Source: Hippopus hippopus (lineage: Eukaryota; Mollusca; Bivalvia; Cardiida; Cardiidae). From it: 64,000 bases of DNA. Location of the stretch: positions 13,293,215 to 13,357,214 of the forward strand of contig OX328112.1 in the NCBI GenBank assembly GCA_946811185.2. Direction: 5' to 3'. Every line of letters starts with the position of its first letter. Within the stretch, counting starts at the first letter, position 1. A program made the translations under genes and the position numbers. A model generated the notes under the pieces. That model did no database searches. It saw only the letters and a list, made by a program, of their open reading frames with translations, and was not told the origin of the DNA. Shown piece by piece: positions 56,001-62,000 of this stretch.

Positions 56001-59000
56001 CAAATTGCTCCTTTTCAATGGTCATTACCCAGTCTATTGTCTGTATGTAATAACAAGTGGCAAGAATATAATTAACAACACCAACACCAAATAAAATTTG
56101 GGGAGAAAACTGAATGTATGATTAACTTCTTGTCAATGAAACTTGGGTTTTGCAAGACTGAAAAAAATCTTGATTCAAAATCTCTAAAAATTTGTTTATT
56201 CCAACTAAAATGGAAAATTCATATTTTTGCTTATAACAATCAAAACAGTCAAAAACAAAGTTAATCTATGAATCTTAAACACAAGAATTTTTACAACTTT
56301 AAGTCTCACCAAGAGTACCCTCTAATACAAAAAGTTGGTAGGTATTGTTTCCATGACAACAAATTAACAGTAACATTGGTGTTTCTCCCTATCTTGACAA
56401 CAGTAACAAATTACCTCATATTCTGGCATAAAATTATCAAGCCGCCGTTGATATTCATTAGCAGCCTCAATGGAGGACCCTAATTCTCCGGCAAGAACCG
56501 GGAAGAAGTCCGCCTCTAATTTTTGCACTTTATCAATTGACTGCAAGAAAATAGGTTGCATTAGGAAAAATATAGAATATGATCAAGTATGATTAGAATA
56601 GAAATATGACAATATATTATCATATCGAAAATGAAAAGTTATATCGTAAGAAACAATTTAATAGATATACTAGTAATTTAACTGTGTCATTTGAATTTTA
56701 TATTAAATTTAAAATCAAACGTAAATTTAAATAAAATTAAACTTACAGATTTAGCCAAATTTTAAACAGAAAATCAAAACCTTGAATCTGTCTAAATCAA
56801 AGTAAAAGTTTTATAGAAAACATGAAACACAATTTAAAAAGAAAAAAACATATAAAGCCTTAAATCTCCTTTCACAAAGTTCCCTTTGTGTAAATCAAGA
56901 CTTGGCCAGTCCCTGTACTCAACAACCATTCCTCACATCATTCTAATACTAATTCTATTAATATTTTTTCTAAACTTGAAAGTAACACAGTTTTTCAATG
57001 GGTGACAGCCAATCAGAAACTGTGTTACTTTTAAAATCTAGAATAAGACAGAGACTAGAATTTAGAATGATGGATAACCAGTTCAGGTTTCGTACAAAAA
57101 TACTCTCTCTCCCAAGAAGATTTAACCCTGCACCATACAAAGAAACTCTAGTTTTGTCCAAACTTACAGCATATGCAGACATGTGAAAATGCGCTCAAAT
57201 TATGGATACTGTTTTTGATAGAGTAGACCACATTTTGGGAAAGGAGAAAATGCTGGTTACCTGCATTTTCTTCTTTTCCAACAATGTTTCCAAATGTCTT
57301 CTTTTGCAAGGTTGTTATGGACAAACAATTACTTCATTTCCAACAATGTTTTCCATACTGTACAAAAAAGATGTTTGTTTTTCCTTCACATGTTTTCTAA
57401 AACTTTGGAAAATAATCTGGGAAAAGAAGCAGTTGCTTGTCACAAGCAACTGCTCCTTTTCCCACAATATTTTTCAAGGCTCTCAGCAACATAAAATAGT
57501 TGAATTTGTAGAGTATTCGGTTAACCTTTAACCTGAAAATAAGTTAAATGAAATTTTCAATGCGATAGCAAAAACCTAAATGTTGCTATTTCAAACTTAT
57601 TTATATGGAGAAAAAAATCTCTTATTGGACAGTGTAGATCCGAGATCAGACTGCTCGTTCTGTGCAGTCTCATCTTGATCTACAACTGTCCACAAAAGGT
57701 CAGCGAGTCTTGCTTAGGAGTCTGTGGATCAACTGAAAAGACAATCCTACCTTTCTGGCATCTTGTATGAACTGGTGCCATTGAGTTTTGAACTGGCGAC
57801 TTGTGGACACGTGGGTCTGCCAGGACTCCCACTGTGTCGATAAAAATGTCATGTGATCACGAGTTTCTGTGAGAATGGATTCTACGACAGAAATTGTGCG
57901 GCGAACTTGTAATGATGAGTCATCTGTGATCTACAATAGAAAATACACAATATCTTTTATAGTGTTCTACACCATTTTCTAGTCATTTGTAGTAATTTGA
58001 AACTCGTTAAGTTTAGGAGATGTTTGAGGGACCCTCACATCCGAGGCTCTGGATTTAATTTGTTTTGTTTGTATTGGAGTTAAACGCTGTTTTAACAGCT
58101 TTGGTCATATCACAGCAGTCAGTGCACCTATGCATGTGTTTCCAGGCTTTCTAACACTAGTACTGACACAACTTTCTTTCCAAGCCACCTAATACTTTTC
58201 TAATATGCTCTCAGAAGTGAGAGGTGAAAAATCATCAGAAAGAAAGTTTGTCTCAATGGGGTATCAAACCCATCAACCACCAGGTCACAAGTCAGATACG
58301 CCAACCACTGAGCTACCCAGCCGGGATGACCATCAACCTTTGCAACTACTCAGATCAGGTTGCTAGTGCTACTTAAGGTTTTAAGAATTTTCTTCTTCTC
58401 TTACAATGTTTTCAAAGCCCTTACATTTTGGATAAAAAACAAAGCATTGTTTGGTAACAACTAAATAAGTTATAGTTACAGCAATATGAACAAAGTTTTA
58501 TTTACATAGATTATATATATTTCATTGAGTGAACGTTGGTGATATTTTTCCTAGTGGCACAGCCGAGAGTGAAAATATTATCTATGATGTTCATTCCATT
58601 AAATACATTTTAACTCTTTACCACACAGTCTCGACTTTTAACGACCCTGAGGAAGAAGCCTTTTGAAAACATTGTGAGAAAAGGAGAAAATGCTGGTAAC
58701 CAGCATTTTCTCCTTTTCCCACAATGTTTTCTGCTCTATCAAAGAAAACATATGTCATTTTTGCCAGCCTTAATTTGTCGTCTGCAATTGCTTTCAATTT
58801 GGACAAGTCCAAAATTTTGTCGTTTGGTAATGAGTTAATCTTTCACTGAAAAATAACAAAAATTCTATTTATTTCCCTTTAGTTGAATGGCACACACTGT
58901 TTACCTAGGTAACTTCTGTGCTGGAACTACTGTTTCCGCATTCAATTGAAGAGTTACAGAAATATATTTACGGTTAATTTCACTGGTCGTTACCATAAAT

Positions 59001-62000
59001 TATCAAACCTTATAATTCAACATTATTTCCCACTAAAACACCCAAAAGCATGAAATAAAAAGAGAATACATACTGTTGATGAGTTTTTCAAAAATTCTCT
59101 GCCTTTGTCTTCTAGGTCTTTGAAGGTAGATTCGACCTCCGACCATAGTTCCTCCGTCTGTTGGACGGCAGAGTCTGTGAGATCCTGCAAATTCTCAGTT
59201 TCTGATCTCAGTATGTGTTCGAGGCTCCGCATAGAATTGGCATTCTGCAGAAAGAATGCAAATACAAGAATATTAATGGAACAATTGCAAGCTTCATGTA
59301 TTTTCTGCAAACTCTCACTCAAGTCAAAGTATCTTAATCCTATCTCTAAACCCATATTCATTTTGTTAAGCCTTCACAAAACAACCTTGAGTTTTAACAA
59401 TCCAGACAAAAATGCCTTTTGAAAACATTGTGGGAAAAGGAAAACATCCTGGTAACAAGTATTTTCTCCTTTTCAAACAAAGTTTTCTACTCTTTCAAAG
59501 ACAAACCAATCACTTGAGCCTTATTTAACCCTTTACCACACAATGACGACTTTTAAAACCCCTGAAAGAGATGGCTTTTGAAAACATTGTGGGAAAAGGA
59601 GAAAATGCTGGTTACCAGCATTTTCTCCTTTTCCCACAATGTTTTCTACCCTATCAAAGAAAACTCATTTCATATGAGCCACATTGAAACTGTCATCAGC
59701 AAATGCCTTCAATTCGGACAGGTCTAAAATCTGGTTGTGTGGTAAAGGGTTAAATTGTCATCTGCAAATACTTTTAATTTGGATAGATCGAAGATTTTGT
59801 CGTGTGGTACAGAGTTAATTTATCTTGCAGCAAACTACTCATGTAATAAGCAATTTCACCTCTCGCCACGATGATTTCATGTGCATTTATGTGCTAAATC
59901 CTAGATCATGTTGATTATCCATATCTCATATTTGTATTTTCGAAGTAGGTAAGAACTTGATTAGTTTCCACTCAAGAAACTTAAAAAAATACAAAAATAA
60001 TGGGTCCTTAGCCCTGAATTCTGAGCACATTTTATCTTAGTTTTGAGCAGTCTGACTGGATCTCCGCACCATATTCTAAACTTGAAATCTAAAGAATTTC
60101 GGGTCTCTTAGAGTCTATTTCATTACTTCAGCAAGCAATGTAACAAGAGATAAATATGTATATTAACTCTTTACAACACAACAAAGAAATAAACTTATCC
60201 AAAATTGAAGCATTTGCAGACGAAAATTACAATGTTGTTCAAATAATGGGATTTAGAATTGACAAGATAGAAAACATTGTGGGAAAAGGAGAAAATGGTG
60301 GTTACCTGCATTTTCTTCTTTTCCCACTAAGTCTTCAAAGCAAGGTTTTTCGGGGATGCTAAAACTTGAGATTGTGTGATAAAGAGTTAATCTTTGACAC
60401 ATAGACAAGAGTTAGATTTCAGTGTTTCAAATGTATGTAATCAATATTCTCACCTATTTTAGTCATTACCAAACGACAAAATTTTAGGTTTATCCAAATC
60501 GAAAGCATTTGCAGACGACAAAATAAAAGTGACTGAAAATTTGAAATTTGTTTTGTGAAGGGTAGAAAACATTGTGGGAAAAGGAGAAAATGCTGGTTAC
60601 CAGCATTTTCTCCTTTTCCCACAATGTTTTCTAAAGGCTTCTTTCTCAGGGTCGTCAAAAGTAGGGATTGTGTGGTAATGGGTTAAAAAAGGATTTAAAT
60701 TTTGGCCCTGCAAGTCCCTTACTCTTTTACCTCACGAAATTTCACAAAATACCTCACAAAATACAAAATTTTAGACTTATGCAAACTCAAATCATTTGTA
60801 GAAAACAAAAAATAAGTGTGGCTCAATAGATAGAATTTGTCTTTGGAAGCATAGAAAACCTGGGAAAAAGGAGAAAACGCAGGTTACTAGCATTTCCTCC
60901 TTTTCATATAACATTTTCAAAGGTCACCTTCCTCAGAGTTGTTAAAACTTTGCATTGTTTGGTATAAATTAAAACAGGAAGAAAATACAAACCTGCTGAA
61001 GGAGCCGATGGAAGGAGACATAGATGAGAGACAAGGTGATGCGGATTTCTGTGACACGATGAACGTGTGTGAATTGTTGTTGTAGATGATCAACCTTCTC
61101 CAAGGCAGACTTGGCTTCCTGGTCCCCTGACTTGACCATGGAACCAGCCGCCTCGGCTAAGGACTGTAACTCCGCACTCTTGCCCTGTAAAACACACATC
61201 AGGCATCAGAAAACATATCAACCATTCTAAGTACTGTTTTAATGCTCAACTCCATTTCAAGATATCTGATCCTGCCTCAGCCATCAAATACCTCTTTATA
61301 AAAAGGACAAAAGTTTGGGCTGGTCAAAATTAGGCCAGAAATCATTAAATTGCAAACGACAAACCAAATGTTTCATCGAATTAGAAAATTTTTCTTTGTA
61401 AGGCTAGAAAACATCAAGGAAAAAGGAGAAAATGCTGATTACAAGCAATTTCTCCTTTTCTCACACTGTTTTTCAAAAATCCTTTTCCTTCAGGTTGTTA
61501 AAACTTGGGATTGTGTAGTAAAGGGATAGGTAGTCTTTAACCCTTTACCACACAATGACGCCTTTTAACACCCCTGAAGAAGAGGCCTTTTGAAAACATT
61601 GTGGGAAAAGGAGAAAATGCTGGTAACCAGCATTTTCTCCTTTTCCTACAAAGTTTTCTACCCTATCAAAGAAAAGTTGCATCTTTTGAGCCACTATGAA
61701 ATTGTCGTCTGCAAATGCTTTCAATTTGGATAGGTCCTAAATTTTGCCGTGTGGTAAAGGGTAAATTATGAATTAAGTCTAAAATTTATAATGATTGGTT
61801 TAGGCTTTGATCTATAATTTTTATATGTAAATTTGACTCCTTATCACCTTACAAGATATTTTTCTAAAACAATTTTACTCTTTACTTTGTACAAACAACC
61901 TGTTTTCATCTCAGTAGACCACTTTTGAGAACACTGTGGTGAAGGAGAATTCCTCTTGGCATGTTTTCAATTGTATTCTTGTATAAATTCTTAATTAATA

